Assembly: GCA_019240475.1 (NCBI GenBank)
Contig: JAFAYI010000006.1
Coordinates: 186,001 to 250,000, forward strand
DNA length: 64,000 nt
Reading direction: 5' to 3'
Source: Acidobacteriaceae bacterium
GTDB taxonomy: Bacteria > Acidobacteriota > Terriglobia > Bryobacterales > Bryobacteraceae
This document shows, one piece after another, positions 35,862 to 45,193 of this stretch; positions within the stretch are counted from its first letter, which is position 1, and the number at the start of each line of letters is the position of its first letter. The translations under genes were made by a program, and so were the position numbers. A model generated the notes under the pieces. The model saw only the letters and a program-made list of their open reading frames with translations. It ran no database searches and was not told the DNA's origin.

Positions 35862-36899
35862 CTAGACTGCTGCCATCTCCGCCGTTCGGGCTTTCGACCA
35901 GAGAGCGACGTACGGCTCGAGCTCACGCATCATGGATGCGAACTGACCCGGATTGAGCGACTGCGCGCCGTCGCTGAGCGCCTTCTCGGGTTGCGGATGC
36001 ACTTCCACGATCAGTCCGTCGGCGCCGATCGCGACCGCTGCCCTAGACAATGCCGGAACCAGGCTGCGTTTGCCGGTGGCGTGGCTGGGATCGAGAATGA
36101 CGGGTAAATGGGAAAGTTCGTTGAGCACGGCGATGGAGGTGATGTCGCACGTATTGCGGGTCGCGGTCTCGAAGGTGCGAATGCCGCGCTCGCACAGAAT
36201 AATGTTCTGATTCCCGTGCGCCACAATGTACTCGGCCGACATTAGCAGTTCCTTGACGGTGGAACTGAGTCCGCGTTTCAGCATCACCGGGCGGTTCGCT
36301 TTGCCCAACGACTTGAGCAGCGCGAAATTCTGCATATTACGAGCGCCGATTTGCAGAATGTCTGCATACTCGGCGACCATTTCGACATCCCCGTCACTCA
36401 TCACCTCCGTGATAATGCCTAATCCGGTGCGTTCCTTGGCGCGACGCAAAAGCTTTAGACCTTCCAATTCCATTCCTTGGAAGTCGTAGGGCGACGTTCT
36501 CGGCTTGAACGCGCCGCCACGCAGGAACTTCGCCCCGTGCCGCGCAACGATGTCGGCCGTATCGAGAATTTGTTTTTCGCTTTCGACAGAACAGGGGCCA
36601 GCCATCACGACGAATTCGTCGCCGCCGATCTCCACTCCGTTCGCGCGTATTTGCGATCTGCCAGGCCGAAATTCGCGGCTAACGAACTTGTAAGGCGCCG
36701 AGATGCGAACCGCTTTTTCCACCTGGGGCATGGCCTCGAGAGATTCAAGGCAGGCAGTTACGTCGCCGACCCCGACCGCGCCGATGACGACTCGCTCTTC
36801 ACCCTCGATGGAGTGCACCTTGTAACCGAACTCGCGAATGCGGTCACAGACGGCGTCGATCTCAGCCCTAGTCGCGTGAAGCTTAATCGAGATAATCAT
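35862..36899 (-). CDS. aroF: 3-Deoxy-7-phosphoheptulonate synthase (type I-beta DAHP synthase)
   Basis: It condenses phosphoenolpyruvate and erythrose 4-phosphate to DAHP, the first step of aromatic amino acid synthesis. A ferredoxin-like regulatory domain covers the first 80 residues ([21 protein letters not shown]), as in the Thermotoga and Bacillus enzymes, where Tyr or Phe binds. The TIM-barrel domain has [59 protein letters not shown] and [12 protein letters not shown]. Length 345 is as expected. The gene diverges from the peptidoglycan-binding protein gene with a 74-base gap that must hold both promoters. The gene name is by function; aroG or aroH would be equally used. Confidence 0.92.
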   Translation of the reverse strand: MIISIKLHATRAEIDAVCDRIREFGYKVHSIEGEERVVIGAVGVGDVTACLESLEAMPQVEKAVRISAPYKFVSREFRPGRSQIRANGVEIGGDEFVVMAGPCSVESEKQILDTADIVARHGAKFLRGGAFKPRTSPYDFQGMELEGLKLLRRAKERTGLGIITEVMSDGDVEMVAEYADILQIGARNMQNFALLKSLGKANRPVMLKRGLSSTVKELLMSAEYIVAHGNQNIILCERGIRTFETATRNTCDITSIAVLNELSHLPVILDPSHATGKRSLVPALSRAAVAIGADGLIVEVHPQPEKALSDGAQSLNPGQFASMMRELEPYVALWSKARTAEMAAV

Positions 36900-36973
36900 C
36901 TGTTCCTATTTTGTCAACGAATTGCGGGCGGTTCGCAATACCCACCTTCAGGTGATAAAATTAGTTTTCCCCA

Positions 36974-37471
36974 ATGCATTGCGCAACAGCGCTCGCGCTT
37001 CTCGGGATGGCGCTTCTTCCGCTGAGCGCAGATCCGGTTAAATCGTCGAAAAGCTCGCGGGCGAAGCCTGTCTCGGCCAAGTCGAAGCCCTCCGCAAAAT
37101 TGGCAGGTGGACGCAAGGCCTCCGGCCGATACCGCCGCTCGGCTCCCCGGCCCAGCTATCAGGTTCATCCCGATCCCGAGCGGTACCAACAGATTCAACA
37201 AGCCCTTACAGACCGCGGTTACTTCCACGGCCAGGTGAACGGCGAGTGGGGAGACGATTCGGTGGACGCGTTGAAGCGTTTTCAGGCCGATCAAAAGCTG
37301 GAAAACGACGGGAAGATAAATGCGCTCACGCTGACCGGGTTGGGGCTGGGGCCGAAACACACAATCGCGCCGCCCGTTGCGCAAACGGCAGCAGGCGCGC
37401 CGGCGGGCAACCAACCGGCTGCTCCGCAAGCGCAAGGTGCTTCCGAAGGTCCAGCTACTCCCCCGCTCTAG
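36974..37471 (+). CDS. Secreted peptidoglycan-binding protein (PG_binding_1)
   Basis: The N-terminus has a signal-peptide-like start (MHCATALALLGMALLPLSADP). A basic, Ser- and Ala-rich stretch follows (KSSKSSRAKPVSAKSKPS). A peptidoglycan-binding domain of type 1 occupies residues about 60-115 (YQQIQQALTDRGYFHGQVNGEWGDDSVDALKRFQADQKL), with the usual R/K-F-Q near the end. The tail is Ala/Pro/Gln-rich and probably disordered. It is non-enzymatic and would bind the cell wall. The sensor kinase gene begins only 43 bases downstream, and the pair may be co-transcribed. Confidence 0.8.
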   Translation: MHCATALALLGMALLPLSADPVKSSKSSRAKPVSAKSKPSAKLAGGRKASGRYRRSAPRPSYQVHPDPERYQQIQQALTDRGYFHGQVNGEWGDDSVDALKRFQADQKLENDGKINALTLTGLGLGPKHTIAPPVAQTAAGAPAGNQPAAPQAQGASEGPATPPL

Positions 37472-37514
37472 AGGGCCCGTAATCGATATACTTGAAACGA
37501 CGCCACTTCTTGTA

Positions 37515-40500
37515 GTGCCTGTAACTAGATCCTGCGCACCCCCATGGCGCGCCCATTTAGCCCGTCGCCGCTGGACGCTTCTCGCGGCTGCGCTCTTTGT
37601 TTTCGTTCTTCCGCTATTCGCGCTGGATCCGGCAAAAACACTGACTCAATACGCGCACCGCATCTGGGGCCAGGAAGAAGGTCTGTTCCAGCCGACCATC
37701 TATTCCATCCTTCAGACGCGTGACGGCTTTTTATGGCTGGGGACGCAAGATAGCCTGATCCGCTTCGACGGAATGCATTTTCGCGAGTTTGGCAGCCCGG
37801 ATTCGCCCGTCTTTCATCAAACTTTGATTCATGCGCTCTTGCAGGATCGGGAGGGCAACTTGTGGGCCGGCTCTCTAGGGGCAGGGGTCGCCAAGATATC
37901 TCCAAGGGGCGCGGTTACTCGCTACACCGCCAAGCAGGGATTGCCGGGCGATTCCGTTTTCTGCCTGGCGTCGGATTCGTCCGGCGCGGTCTGGATCTGC
38001 ACAAACGAGGGGTTGGCGCGCTTTCGGGATGGGCGCTTCCACGCTTACACCATTGCCGACGGATTACCCTCGAATGGCGCCCGCGCTACTTGCGAAACGA
38101 GTGACGGGATACGGTGGGTAGCGGGTCTGGATTTCGGCCTGAGCCGCTGGAACGGCTCTCGATTTGAGACGTATACCGATGCGCGCGTTTCGCCTCGGGA
38201 CAACATCACCGCTCTGAGCTGCGCGGGCGATGGAAGCGTATGGGCGGGAAGCGCGTCGGGACTAACTCGAATTAGCGGAAATTCATCGCGGACCTTTACA
38301 ACCAGGGATGGCCTGCCCGACAACGCCGTCTCATCCTTGGCGATAGGTCCCGACGGAAGCGTCTGGATCGGCACAAACAATGGCATCAGCCGATACCGCG
38401 ACGGCGAATTCAACGTGTATCGCACCCGCGACGGGCTGTCCCACAGCTTGGTGCTATCGCTCTATATTGACCGGGAAGGCAGCCTGTGGGCGGGCACCAA
38501 GGACGGCCTCGATCAATTCACCGATGGAAAGGTAACGCCTTACACCACCGAGGATGGAATGCCGAGCAACGACGCGGGACCCGTCCTGGAAGATTCCGCG
38601 GGCAATCTCTGGATCGGAACACTGGGCAGCGGGCTGGCATGTTTCAACGGCCGCCACTTCCGCAACTTGACGACTCGCGATGGATTGGCAAGCAATAATG
38701 TGCTCAGCCTGGAGCTGGCGAAGAATGGAGATCTGTGGGTAGGCGCCAGTCTCGGCTTGAACCAGCTCCGAAATGGGCGCGTAATCGCGAGCTTTCGCTT
38801 GCACGACGGACTTTCCGGACCCGAAGTGCGGGCTCTGTTTTCAGATCTTCAGGGAACGCTTTGGGTCGGGACGAACGCCGGCCTGGATCGAATAGAGGCG
38901 GGACATTTGGCGCGCGCGAGCATGCCGGGCCTTTCGGGCGGCAACCAAGTAGTCGCGCTCTCCGGCGGCCGCGCCGTGAGGTTGTTCGTGAGCACGGACC
39001 CGCCGGATCTGTACTACGCCGCGAGCAATTCCACGGGGCATTATCCGCTGGACGTGATTCATTCGGTCGACTGCTATTACCTGGATCATGTCCGTCATGC
39101 GGCCTGGATGGGCACTCTCGGATCCGGGCTGCTGCGTTGGGAAAAAGGAAAAATCACTCACGTTCGCGTGAAGGACGGGCTGTACGACAACCGCATCTAC
39201 GGCATTTTGCGCGACGACCAGGCCAATTTCTGGATGGCTTCGAGCAAAGGAATCTTCCGCGTGAGCCAGAAAGAGCTGGAGCAATTCGCGGACGGCAAAA
39301 TTCGAAGCATCACGAGCATCCCGTTCAGCACCGGACAGCTTCGATTCGAATGTCAATCGGGAGTGCAACCCGCCGCTGCGAGGACACGGGATGGCCGCCT
39401 CTGGTTTTCGACCACAAGCGGCCTGGTGGTGGTGGACCCGAATCACCTGGTGAGCAACACGGTTCGCCCACCCACCGCGGTAACGGCCATTCTGGTGAAC
39501 GGACAACGAGTGGCCGCCGACGGCAACTTAGAACTAAAGCCGTTCGAGAAAAATCTGGAAATTCGATATGCGGGGTTGAGCTTCGTTTCGCCGGAAAAGG
39601 TGAGCTTCCGCTATAGGCTGGAGGGCTTCGACAAAGCATGGACCGATGCCGGCGCCCGGCGCGAGGCGTTCTTCACCAATCTCCCTCCCGGCAATTTTCA
39701 TTTTGAAGTGATGGCGCGGAATGCGGACGGGATCTGGAGCAACCAGGCCGCGGTGCTTAATTTCACGATTGAGCCGCAGCTATATCAGCGCGCCTGGTTT
39801 TTTCCGCTGCTGACCGTCGCGCTCGGGCTCGCGGGCCTGGCCGCTTATCGGCTACGAATGCGCCATGTCAATCAACGCTTCGGAGTCATCCTGGCTGAAC
39901 GGAGCCGGATCGCTCGCGAGTTGCACGACACATTACTTCAAGGCTTGTCTGGCGTCACCATGCAATTGCAAGCGCTTTGGACTCGGCTGCCTGCCTCGAG
40001 AGAAAAGCACGTTCTGGGAGAGATCATCAAGGACGCGGGGCGTTGCTCGGCCGAAGCGCGGCAGTCTCTCTGGGGACTGAGAAGCACGGGAAGCATCCCG
40101 GTTGAGTTCTCGCAGAACTTAGAGGCGCTCGCGAAGCGGGCTGTGGAGGGCAAACCGGTTTCGCTCGTGTTTGAAGCGGATTGCGTCTCGCTCGAAAGCA
40201 TGCCGGACACCGAATACCAGCTATTGCGCATCGCCCAGGAAGCTATCTCCAACGCGCTTGCGCATTCGGGCGCGCGCTTCCTGGACGTCGCCTTCCACAG
40301 TCGGGACGGCGCTCTGCGCTTGAGCATTCGGGATGACGGCGTAGGTTTCGCTACCGAAACCGCGGCCGGCCCGGGACACTACGGCGTTTTGGGAATGCGC
40401 GAGCGAGCTTCCGAAATCGGCGCCGAACTCAGCATCGTGAGCTCCAGTACCGGGGGAACCTGCGTTTCCGTTGAACTGCCGCTTTCTGTTCCGCGCGCTT

Positions 40501-40547
40501 CGCAGGGTAACGCGCAGGCCCTGTTTGAACATCAGATAAATAGGTAG
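37515..40547 (+). CDS. Hybrid-free sensor histidine kinase with beta-propeller sensor (about 1010 aa)
   Basis: The frame is open from 37377, overlapping the previous gene. I prefer the GTG at 37515, which gives a signal-like helix (WTLLAAALFVFVLPLFA). The periplasmic sensor holds about ten propeller repeats of the two-component regulator type (DGLPDNAVSSLAIGPDGSVWIGT and similar) and a Y_Y_Y domain (YRLEGFDKAWTDAGARREAFF). After a second helix comes the HisKA_3 dimerisation domain with the phosphate-accepting His804 (ELHDTLLQGLSGV) and a HATPase domain (DDGVGFATE, GHYGVLGMRERASEIGAEL). It belongs to the NarX-like HPK7 class and is paired with the response regulator 13 bases downstream. Such kinases in Bacteroidetes often sense polysaccharides; here the ligand is unknown. 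Confidence 0.9.
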   Translation: MPVTRSCAPPWRAHLARRRWTLLAAALFVFVLPLFALDPAKTLTQYAHRIWGQEEGLFQPTIYSILQTRDGFLWLGTQDSLIRFDGMHFREFGSPDSPVFHQTLIHALLQDREGNLWAGSLGAGVAKISPRGAVTRYTAKQGLPGDSVFCLASDSSGAVWICTNEGLARFRDGRFHAYTIADGLPSNGARATCETSDGIRWVAGLDFGLSRWNGSRFETYTDARVSPRDNITALSCAGDGSVWAGSASGLTRISGNSSRTFTTRDGLPDNAVSSLAIGPDGSVWIGTNNGISRYRDGEFNVYRTRDGLSHSLVLSLYIDREGSLWAGTKDGLDQFTDGKVTPYTTEDGMPSNDAGPVLEDSAGNLWIGTLGSGLACFNGRHFRNLTTRDGLASNNVLSLELAKNGDLWVGASLGLNQLRNGRVIASFRLHDGLSGPEVRALFSDLQGTLWVGTNAGLDRIEAGHLARASMPGLSGGNQVVALSGGRAVRLFVSTDPPDLYYAASNSTGHYPLDVIHSVDCYYLDHVRHAAWMGTLGSGLLRWEKGKITHVRVKDGLYDNRIYGILRDDQANFWMASSKGIFRVSQKELEQFADGKIRSITSIPFSTGQLRFECQSGVQPAAARTRDGRLWFSTTSGLVVVDPNHLVSNTVRPPTAVTAILVNGQRVAADGNLELKPFEKNLEIRYAGLSFVSPEKVSFRYRLEGFDKAWTDAGARREAFFTNLPPGNFHFEVMARNADGIWSNQAAVLNFTIEPQLYQRAWFFPLLTVALGLAGLAAYRLRMRHVNQRFGVILAERSRIARELHDTLLQGLSGVTMQLQALWTRLPASREKHVLGEIIKDAGRCSAEARQSLWGLRSTGSIPVEFSQNLEALAKRAVEGKPVSLVFEADCVSLESMPDTEYQLLRIAQEAISNALAHSGARFLDVAFHSRDGALRLSIRDDGVGFATETAAGPGHYGVLGMRERASEIGAELSIVSSSTGGTCVSVELPLSVPRASQGNAQALFEHQINR

Positions 40548-40560
40548 GTGGAAAGATACC

Positions 40561-41226
40561 GTGGAAACGGCGAAGCCAATCACAATACTGACCGTCGACG
40601 ATCACGATCTGGTGCGGAAAGGCATCGCGGCAATCCTGTCTACCGAACCGGATCTAATGCTGGTAGGGGAGGCGAACACGGGCGAGCAGGCCGTGCGCCT
40701 GCATAGCCGGTTGCGTCCGGAGGTTACGCTGATGGATCTTCGGCTTCCCGACAAGAACGGCAGCGAAACCACTCGCGAAATCCGCGCCCAAACGCCCGAG
40801 GCGAAGATCATCGCCTTGACGTCTTACGACGGCGATCAGGACATCTACCGCGCTCTGGAAGCCGGCGTTCGGGGCTATCTGCTGAAAGAAATGGTGCATA
40901 CCGACGTGATTCGCGCGATCCGTATGGTGCATTCGGGCAAGCGGTTTATTCCGCAGGAAGTGACGCAACATCTGAACGGCTATTTCCCGGACGTCGCTCT
41001 CACGCCGCGCGAAATCGAGGTCTTGAGCCTGGTGGCCCGCGGCTTTGGAAACAAGGAAGTAGGCGATGTGCTGGGAACGGCGCCCGGCACCATCAAGGCG
41101 CACGTCCAAAGCATCTTGAGCAAGCTGGGCGCAAAGGACCGAACCCACGCCGTGACGATCGCTTTGCGGCGCGGCATTATTCATCTCCATTCGCCGGACC
41201 TGGCCGCTTCGATTTTGAATGGTTGA
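40561..41226 (+). CDS. NarL/LuxR-family response regulator
   Basis: The receiver domain has TVDDHD at the acidic pocket and the phosphate-accepting Asp59 in LMDLRLP, with Lys in LLKEMVHT and Thr/Ser in ALTSYDG. A LuxR-type helix-turn-helix follows (LTPREIEVLSLVARGFGNKEVGDVLGTAPGTIKAHVQSILSKLG). The kinase upstream is its expected phosphate donor. Translation starts at a GTG at 40561 with GGTGGA about 8-13 bases upstream. The ATG of a small protein gene lies 8 bases inside its end. It will bind DNA, but no targets are evident; the operators would need comparison of related genomes. Confidence 0.92.
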   Translation: METAKPITILTVDDHDLVRKGIAAILSTEPDLMLVGEANTGEQAVRLHSRLRPEVTLMDLRLPDKNGSETTREIRAQTPEAKIIALTSYDGDQDIYRALEAGVRGYLLKEMVHTDVIRAIRMVHSGKRFIPQEVTQHLNGYFPDVALTPREIEVLSLVARGFGNKEVGDVLGTAPGTIKAHVQSILSKLGAKDRTHAVTIALRRGIIHLHSPDLAASILNG

Positions 41227-41533
41227 GCCGCGTTCCGGACGGGCCGCGCTCAAACGGCTGGCGCCGCGCATCCTGGCGTCGCTGGTCCTGGGCTTAGCGG
41301 CGCTTTACATCGCGGACTTTCTAGTCCTTCGTTATCGAGTGGCGACCAATCGCAATCCATACGGAACCGTAACGGTGCAACCGTACTACGCCGTGCCGAG
41401 AAAAGATCGAAAGACGGAGTTCATGTTCGACGATCCGCAGGACGTCGCCTGCGTCCACTCCCTGTTTCCGCATTTCGGCGACAGCCCGTGCTGGTACCTG
41501 ACTCGGCACGCACAGCGGCGTATCGATATGTGA
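41219..41533 (+). CDS. Small single-helix membrane protein (104 aa), function unknown
   Basis: The ATG at 41219 overlaps the end of the response regulator by eight bases, so translation is coupled. After a basic start, a helix runs from about residue 19 to 35 (ILASLVLGLAALYIADFLV). The outside portion contains NPYGTVTVQPYYAVPRKDRKTEF, a proline-tyrosine-rich pattern, and two Cys residues (DVACVHSLFPHFGDSPCW) that could form a disulphide. No family is recognised. Position suggests an accessory of the sensor kinase pair. It converges on ilvC with 16 bases between the stops. Confidence 0.68.
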   Translation: MVEPRSGRAALKRLAPRILASLVLGLAALYIADFLVLRYRVATNRNPYGTVTVQPYYAVPRKDRKTEFMFDDPQDVACVHSLFPHFGDSPCWYLTRHAQRRIDM

Positions 41534-41549
41534 GCGTGTCGAGGTGGGA

Positions 41550-42584
41550 CTACGCGCCCACAGCGGCTTCTTCCGGCACTCCCGCTTCCTTGCGCTTCTT
41601 TAAGAACGTCATCATGGAACGGAGTTCCGCGCCCACGCGTTCGACGGGCTGGTCCTTGGCAGCCTCGCGCATGGCAAGAAAGTTCTTTCGCCCCGTGCGG
41701 TTCTCTTCCAGCCACTTGCGGGCGAATTCACCCGACTGGATCTCTGTCAAGATCTTCTTCATTTCCGCGCGTGTCTGGTCCGTGATGATGCGCGGCCCGC
41801 GCGTGTAATCGCCGTATTCGGCCGTGTCCGAGATCGAATACCGCATGTAGCCCAAGCCGCCCTCGTAGATCAGATCTACAATCAGCTTCAATTCATGCAG
41901 GCATTCGAAATAGGCGATCTCGGGCGCGTAGCCCGCCGCGGCGAGCGTCTCGAACCCGGCCCGAATCAGCTCGCTCACGCCTCCACACAAGACTGCCTGT
42001 TCGCCGAACAGATCGCTCTCGGTCTCTTCCTTGAAAGTTGTTTCGATGACGCCGGCCTTCAAACAGCCGAGCGCTTGCGCATACGACAGCGCGTTCTGCA
42101 GCGCTCGCCCGGAGGCATCCTGAGCGACCGCCACCAACGCCGGAACGCCGACGCCCTCGATGAACAGTTCCCGCACCCGATGCCCCGGCGCCTTGGGAGC
42201 GACCATCGAGACATCCACGCCATTCGGCGGCTTGATCTCTCCAAAATGAATATTGAAGCCGTGCGCAAACATCAGCGTCTTGCCGGGCGCCATGCGCGGA
42301 GCAATTTCTTTTCGATAGACTTCGCCCTGCACGTGATCGGGCAGCAACAGCATCAGAAAATCGCCGGCGTTCGCCGCATCCGCCACGCTCAGAACTTCCA
42401 GCCCCGCCGCCGCCGCTTTCGCCTTGCTCTTGCTTTCCGGATGCAGGCCCACTACGACGTTCAAGCCGGAATCGCGAAGGTTCAATGCGTGCGCGTGGCC
42501 CTGGCTTCCGTATCCGACGATCGCGATAGTTTTATCCTGGAGCGGAGCAAGGCTCCCATCCTTTTCGTAAAATCTCTTTGGCAT
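41550..42584 (-). CDS. ilvC: Ketol-acid reductoisomerase (class I)
   Basis: The enzyme rearranges and reduces acetolactate and acetohydroxybutyrate using NADPH and magnesium, the second step of valine, leucine and isoleucine synthesis. The NADP site is [17 protein letters not shown], and the metal-binding region has [14 protein letters not shown] (first Asp and Glu sites lie downstream), [17 protein letters not shown] and the C-terminal knot domain ([27 protein letters not shown]). 344 residues marks it as class I. It is the last gene of ilvBNC. 30 bases separate it from ilvN. Confidence 0.95.
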   Translation of the reverse strand: MPKRFYEKDGSLAPLQDKTIAIVGYGSQGHAHALNLRDSGLNVVVGLHPESKSKAKAAAAGLEVLSVADAANAGDFLMLLLPDHVQGEVYRKEIAPRMAPGKTLMFAHGFNIHFGEIKPPNGVDVSMVAPKAPGHRVRELFIEGVGVPALVAVAQDASGRALQNALSYAQALGCLKAGVIETTFKEETESDLFGEQAVLCGGVSELIRAGFETLAAAGYAPEIAYFECLHELKLIVDLIYEGGLGYMRYSISDTAEYGDYTRGPRIITDQTRAEMKKILTEIQSGEFARKWLEENRTGRKNFLAMREAAKDQPVERVGAELRSMMTFLKKRKEAGVPEEAAVGA

Positions 42585-42614
42585 TGGTTCTCTTTTTCCG
42601 ATCGGTTCAAAACA

Positions 42615-43166
42615 CTAGTCGACGTGCTGCAATTCGAGCGTCTCATCGACGCCGCTTCCAAATCGCACCGGCGGCGCCAGGCGCAGTTTCTTGTTTTCAA
42701 GAGACATCGACACAACGCCCGACCTGGTCACTTCGATCTCGCCATAGCTTCTCATCACGCCCACGAACTCGTCGAGCTTCTCCGGATCGCCGGTGGCTTC
42801 GAGCGCGAAGCCTTCAGTCGTTGAATCCACTACTCGCGCTTGGAAAATTTCCGCTTCTTTGAGCACCGCCGCCCGCGTTTGTTGACCCGTCCGAACACGC
42901 ACAAGCACCAATTCGCGGTTCACTGCCGCGCACTCGGTTACATCGGTCGCCTGCAGCACGTTGATCAATTTATTCATCTGTTTGATCACTTGCGCTCGAA
43001 TGTTCGGCTCCACGTCGACCGTGATCGTCATCCGTGAGAGGGTCGGATCGAGCGTGCGGGCCACCGTAAGGGTCTCGATGTTATATCCGCGCTGGCTGAG
43101 TAGTCCCGTAACGCGCATGAGCGCTCCGGGTTTGTTTTCCATCAATAGCGAGATGATCTGTTGCAC
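42615..43166 (-). CDS. ilvN: Acetolactate synthase small (regulatory) subunit
   Basis: The N-terminal ACT domain (ISLLMENKPGALMRVTGLLSQRGYNIETLTV) is the valine-binding feedback site of IlvN/IlvH. The second domain (residues about 80-165, RELVLVRVRTG, YGEIEVTRSGVVSM) completes the 180-residue form. It lies between ilvB and ilvC in the same direction. Translation starts at a GTG at 43166 with GGAG 7 bases upstream. Feedback inhibition of IlvB by branched-chain amino acids is expected, in addition to any control at the leader. Confidence 0.94.
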   Translation of the reverse strand: MQQIISLLMENKPGALMRVTGLLSQRGYNIETLTVARTLDPTLSRMTITVDVEPNIRAQVIKQMNKLINVLQATDVTECAAVNRELVLVRVRTGQQTRAAVLKEAEIFQARVVDSTTEGFALEATGDPEKLDEFVGVMRSYGEIEVTRSGVVSMSLENKKLRLAPPVRFGSGVDETLELQHVD

Positions 43167-43190
43167 AAGAAATCTCCGTAGCGCCGTGGG

Positions 43191-44924
43191 CTAGACTTCA
43201 ACCGGCTGAGGCGGCCGCAACACCATTTCATTGATGGCGCCTCCCGCAGGGACCATGGGAAACACATTTTCAAACGGGGAGACCTTCACGTTCAGCAGAT
43301 AGGGGCCGGGCTCGCCTATCGCCTCTTCCAGCGCCGCCGGCATCTCCTTCACGGAATCCACGGTGCGGCCTTTGAAGCCGTAGGCGCCGGCCAACTTCTC
43401 CGCGTCGGGAAACGAATCGAGTTGCACTTCGCTCAGACGGTTGTTATAGAAAAGCTCCTGCCACTGACGAACCATTCCCAGGTATCCGTTGTTCATGACA
43501 ACGATCTTGATGGGCAGCGCGTGATTGGCGATGGTTGCGAGTTCCGGGATGGACATCTGGAACCCGCCGTCGCCCACCACCGCGAAGACCAATTTGTCGG
43601 GTCGGGCGAATTGCGCTCCGATGGCGGATGGCAACCCGAAGCCCATCGAGCCGAGTCCGCCGGAATTGATCCAAAGCCGCGGCTCGTTGAACCGAATCAA
43701 TTGAGCGGCCCACATCTGATGCTGGCCGACATCGCTTGCCACGATCGCGCGCCCACCGGATAACCGGTCGATCTCGGCCATCAGGTGCTGCGGCTTGATT
43801 TCCGTCTCCGATGTCTCGGGCGCGAGCGGATGCTCGGTTTTCCACTCCCGGACCTGAGCCCACCAGGCTCGCCGCGCAGCCGATTGCCTGGACTGCATCG
43901 AAGGGGCCAGCTCTCTCATTTCGGCAAGAAGCTTTGGAATCACCCGCCGGACGTCTCCCACAATCGGCAAGTCCGCGTGGCGGTTTTTTCCAATCTCCGC
44001 CGGATCGATATCGACGTGGATCACTTTGGCGTGAGGCGCAAAGGCCGAAAGCCTTCCCGTAACACGATCGTCGAAACGCACGCCCAAGGCAACCATCAGA
44101 TCCGTATGGGACATGCCCATGTTCGCAGCGAAGCTGCCATGCATGCCGGGCATGCTGATGAAATTGGGATGCTCGGCGGGCAGCGCTCCCAGACCCATCA
44201 GAGTGCACACCGCCGGGGCGTCCAACAGTTCTACTAGCGCCCGCAGTTCGTCATGCGCGTTGCCGGCGATGACGCCGCCGCCGGCATACACGAACGGCCG
44301 CTCGGCTTCCCACATCATCTGCGCCGCGCGGCGAATCTGCCCCGCGTGGCCCTCGCTGAAAACCTTGTAGCCGGGCAGATGAACCTCCGTGACCGGCACG
44401 TATTGCGCCTGACCCTGTAGAACGTCTTTGGTGATATCGATCAGCACTGGCCCGGGCCGCCCGGAGCCGGCGACGTAAAATGCCTCGTGCACGATCTGCG
44501 GAAGCTCGCTAATGTTCTTCACCAAGAAATTGTGCTTGGTAGCAGACCGCGTGATCCCGAACGTATCGGCTTCCTGAAACGCATCGCTGCCCATTAGCTT
44601 CGTCGATACCTGGCCCGTAACCGCCACAATCGGAATGGAGTCCATCATGGCGTCGACCAACCCGGTCACCAGGTTCGTTGCGCCTGGCCCCGAGGTGGCG
44701 CAGCAAACACCGACTCTTCCGGTCACTCGCGCGTAACCCTGCGCCGCGAACGCGGCATTCTGCTCATGCCGAACTAGTACGTGCCGAATGGAATGCTCGT
44801 AGAGGGCGTCATACAAAGGCAGCGTAACTCCGCCCGGATACCCGAAAATGCATTCGACTTTTTCACGCACCAGGCATTCCAGCAGAATTTTCGCGCCCGA
44901 AAGCAAATTAGACGAATTCGTCAC
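43191..44924 (-). CDS. ilvB: Acetolactate synthase large (catalytic) subunit
   Basis: Thiamine-diphosphate enzyme that joins two pyruvates, or pyruvate and 2-oxobutyrate, at the start of branched-chain amino acid synthesis. The catalytic Glu is in VRHEQNAAFAAQGYAR. The thiamine site is VVGDGGFQMSIPELATIANHALPIKIVVMNN. FAD-binding and central regions (GSDAFQEADTFGITRSATKHNF) are intact. I choose the GTG at 44924 (TNSSNLLSGAKILLECL), with GGGAG 8 bases upstream, over an upstream GTG at 44987 whose extension would run into the leader stems. 577 residues. ilvN follows after 24 bases. Confidence 0.95.
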   Translation of the reverse strand: MTNSSNLLSGAKILLECLVREKVECIFGYPGGVTLPLYDALYEHSIRHVLVRHEQNAAFAAQGYARVTGRVGVCCATSGPGATNLVTGLVDAMMDSIPIVAVTGQVSTKLMGSDAFQEADTFGITRSATKHNFLVKNISELPQIVHEAFYVAGSGRPGPVLIDITKDVLQGQAQYVPVTEVHLPGYKVFSEGHAGQIRRAAQMMWEAERPFVYAGGGVIAGNAHDELRALVELLDAPAVCTLMGLGALPAEHPNFISMPGMHGSFAANMGMSHTDLMVALGVRFDDRVTGRLSAFAPHAKVIHVDIDPAEIGKNRHADLPIVGDVRRVIPKLLAEMRELAPSMQSRQSAARRAWWAQVREWKTEHPLAPETSETEIKPQHLMAEIDRLSGGRAIVASDVGQHQMWAAQLIRFNEPRLWINSGGLGSMGFGLPSAIGAQFARPDKLVFAVVGDGGFQMSIPELATIANHALPIKIVVMNNGYLGMVRQWQELFYNNRLSEVQLDSFPDAEKLAGAYGFKGRTVDSVKEMPAALEEAIGEPGPYLLNVKVSPFENVFPMVPAGGAINEMVLRPPQPVEV

Positions 44925-44980
44925 CGCTACAACTCCCAATTGATTACGTTCGAGATCTGGCTCACCTTTGATAAATCGAA

Positions 44981-45041
44981 GGGCCACCTGGCTGGTTTGT
45001 ATACGCCGCCGGTGGCCCTCAATCCTACTCTCGTGAGGGCC
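44981..45041 (-). promoter_or_regulatory. ilvB leader with two mutually exclusive stems (attenuator candidate)
   Basis: On the minus strand, GGCCCTCA (45041-45034) can pair with TGAGGGCC (45021-45014), an eight-pair stem with a 12-base loop. The later GGTGGCCC (44988-44981) can pair with GGGCCACC (45018-45011), an eight-pair stem with a 22-base loop. Positions 45014-45018 take part in both, so the two stems exclude each other. No run of U follows the second, so a classic intrinsic terminator is not visible. A possible promoter is TTGCAT (45174-45169) with TACTCT (45151-45146), 17 bases apart. Two short frames rich in branched-chain codons lie upstream. Attenuation is an inference from the pairing and the position. 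Confidence 0.45.
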
Positions 45042-45083
45042 CTACGCAGTGTCAGGCGCAACGACTGACTGGAGCCGCTTCAT
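45042..45083 (-). CDS. Candidate leader peptide ORF, 13 codons
   Basis: ATG at 45083 followed by KRLQSVVAPDTA and a TAG at 45044-45042. The stop lies directly before the first strand of the ilvB leader stem (45041), so a ribosome there would cover the stem. It contains one Leu and a Val-Val pair. The ATG overlaps the TGA of the longer upstream frame (ATGA). No ribosome site is seen, and the frame is short enough to be chance. Confidence 0.25.
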   Translation of the reverse strand: MKRLQSVVAPDTA

Positions 45084-45163
45084 ATCACGATTGCGATGTG
45101 CCTTAAGACCCCGGTTGGAATCCCAAGTTGTTCGCGTATGCCCCTAGAGTAGCCTAGAAGCAA
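45080..45163 (-). CDS. Candidate ilv leader peptide ORF, 27 codons
   Basis: TTG at 45163 opens a frame of 27 codons to a TGA at 45082-45080. The product ends GVLRHIAIVI, and in all it has five Ile, two Val and four Leu (about 40 percent), which is the bias expected of a leader that monitors branched-chain aminoacyl-tRNA. The start codon is weak, no ribosome site is visible, and if the promoter proposed nearby is right the first codons would not be transcribed. The frame ends before the alternative stems. Codon bias alone is the evidence. Confidence 0.28.
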   Translation of the reverse strand: MLLGYSRGIREQLGIPTGVLRHIAIVI

Positions 45164-45193
45164 TTTTTATGCAATGGAATCAAAGTATAAAAT

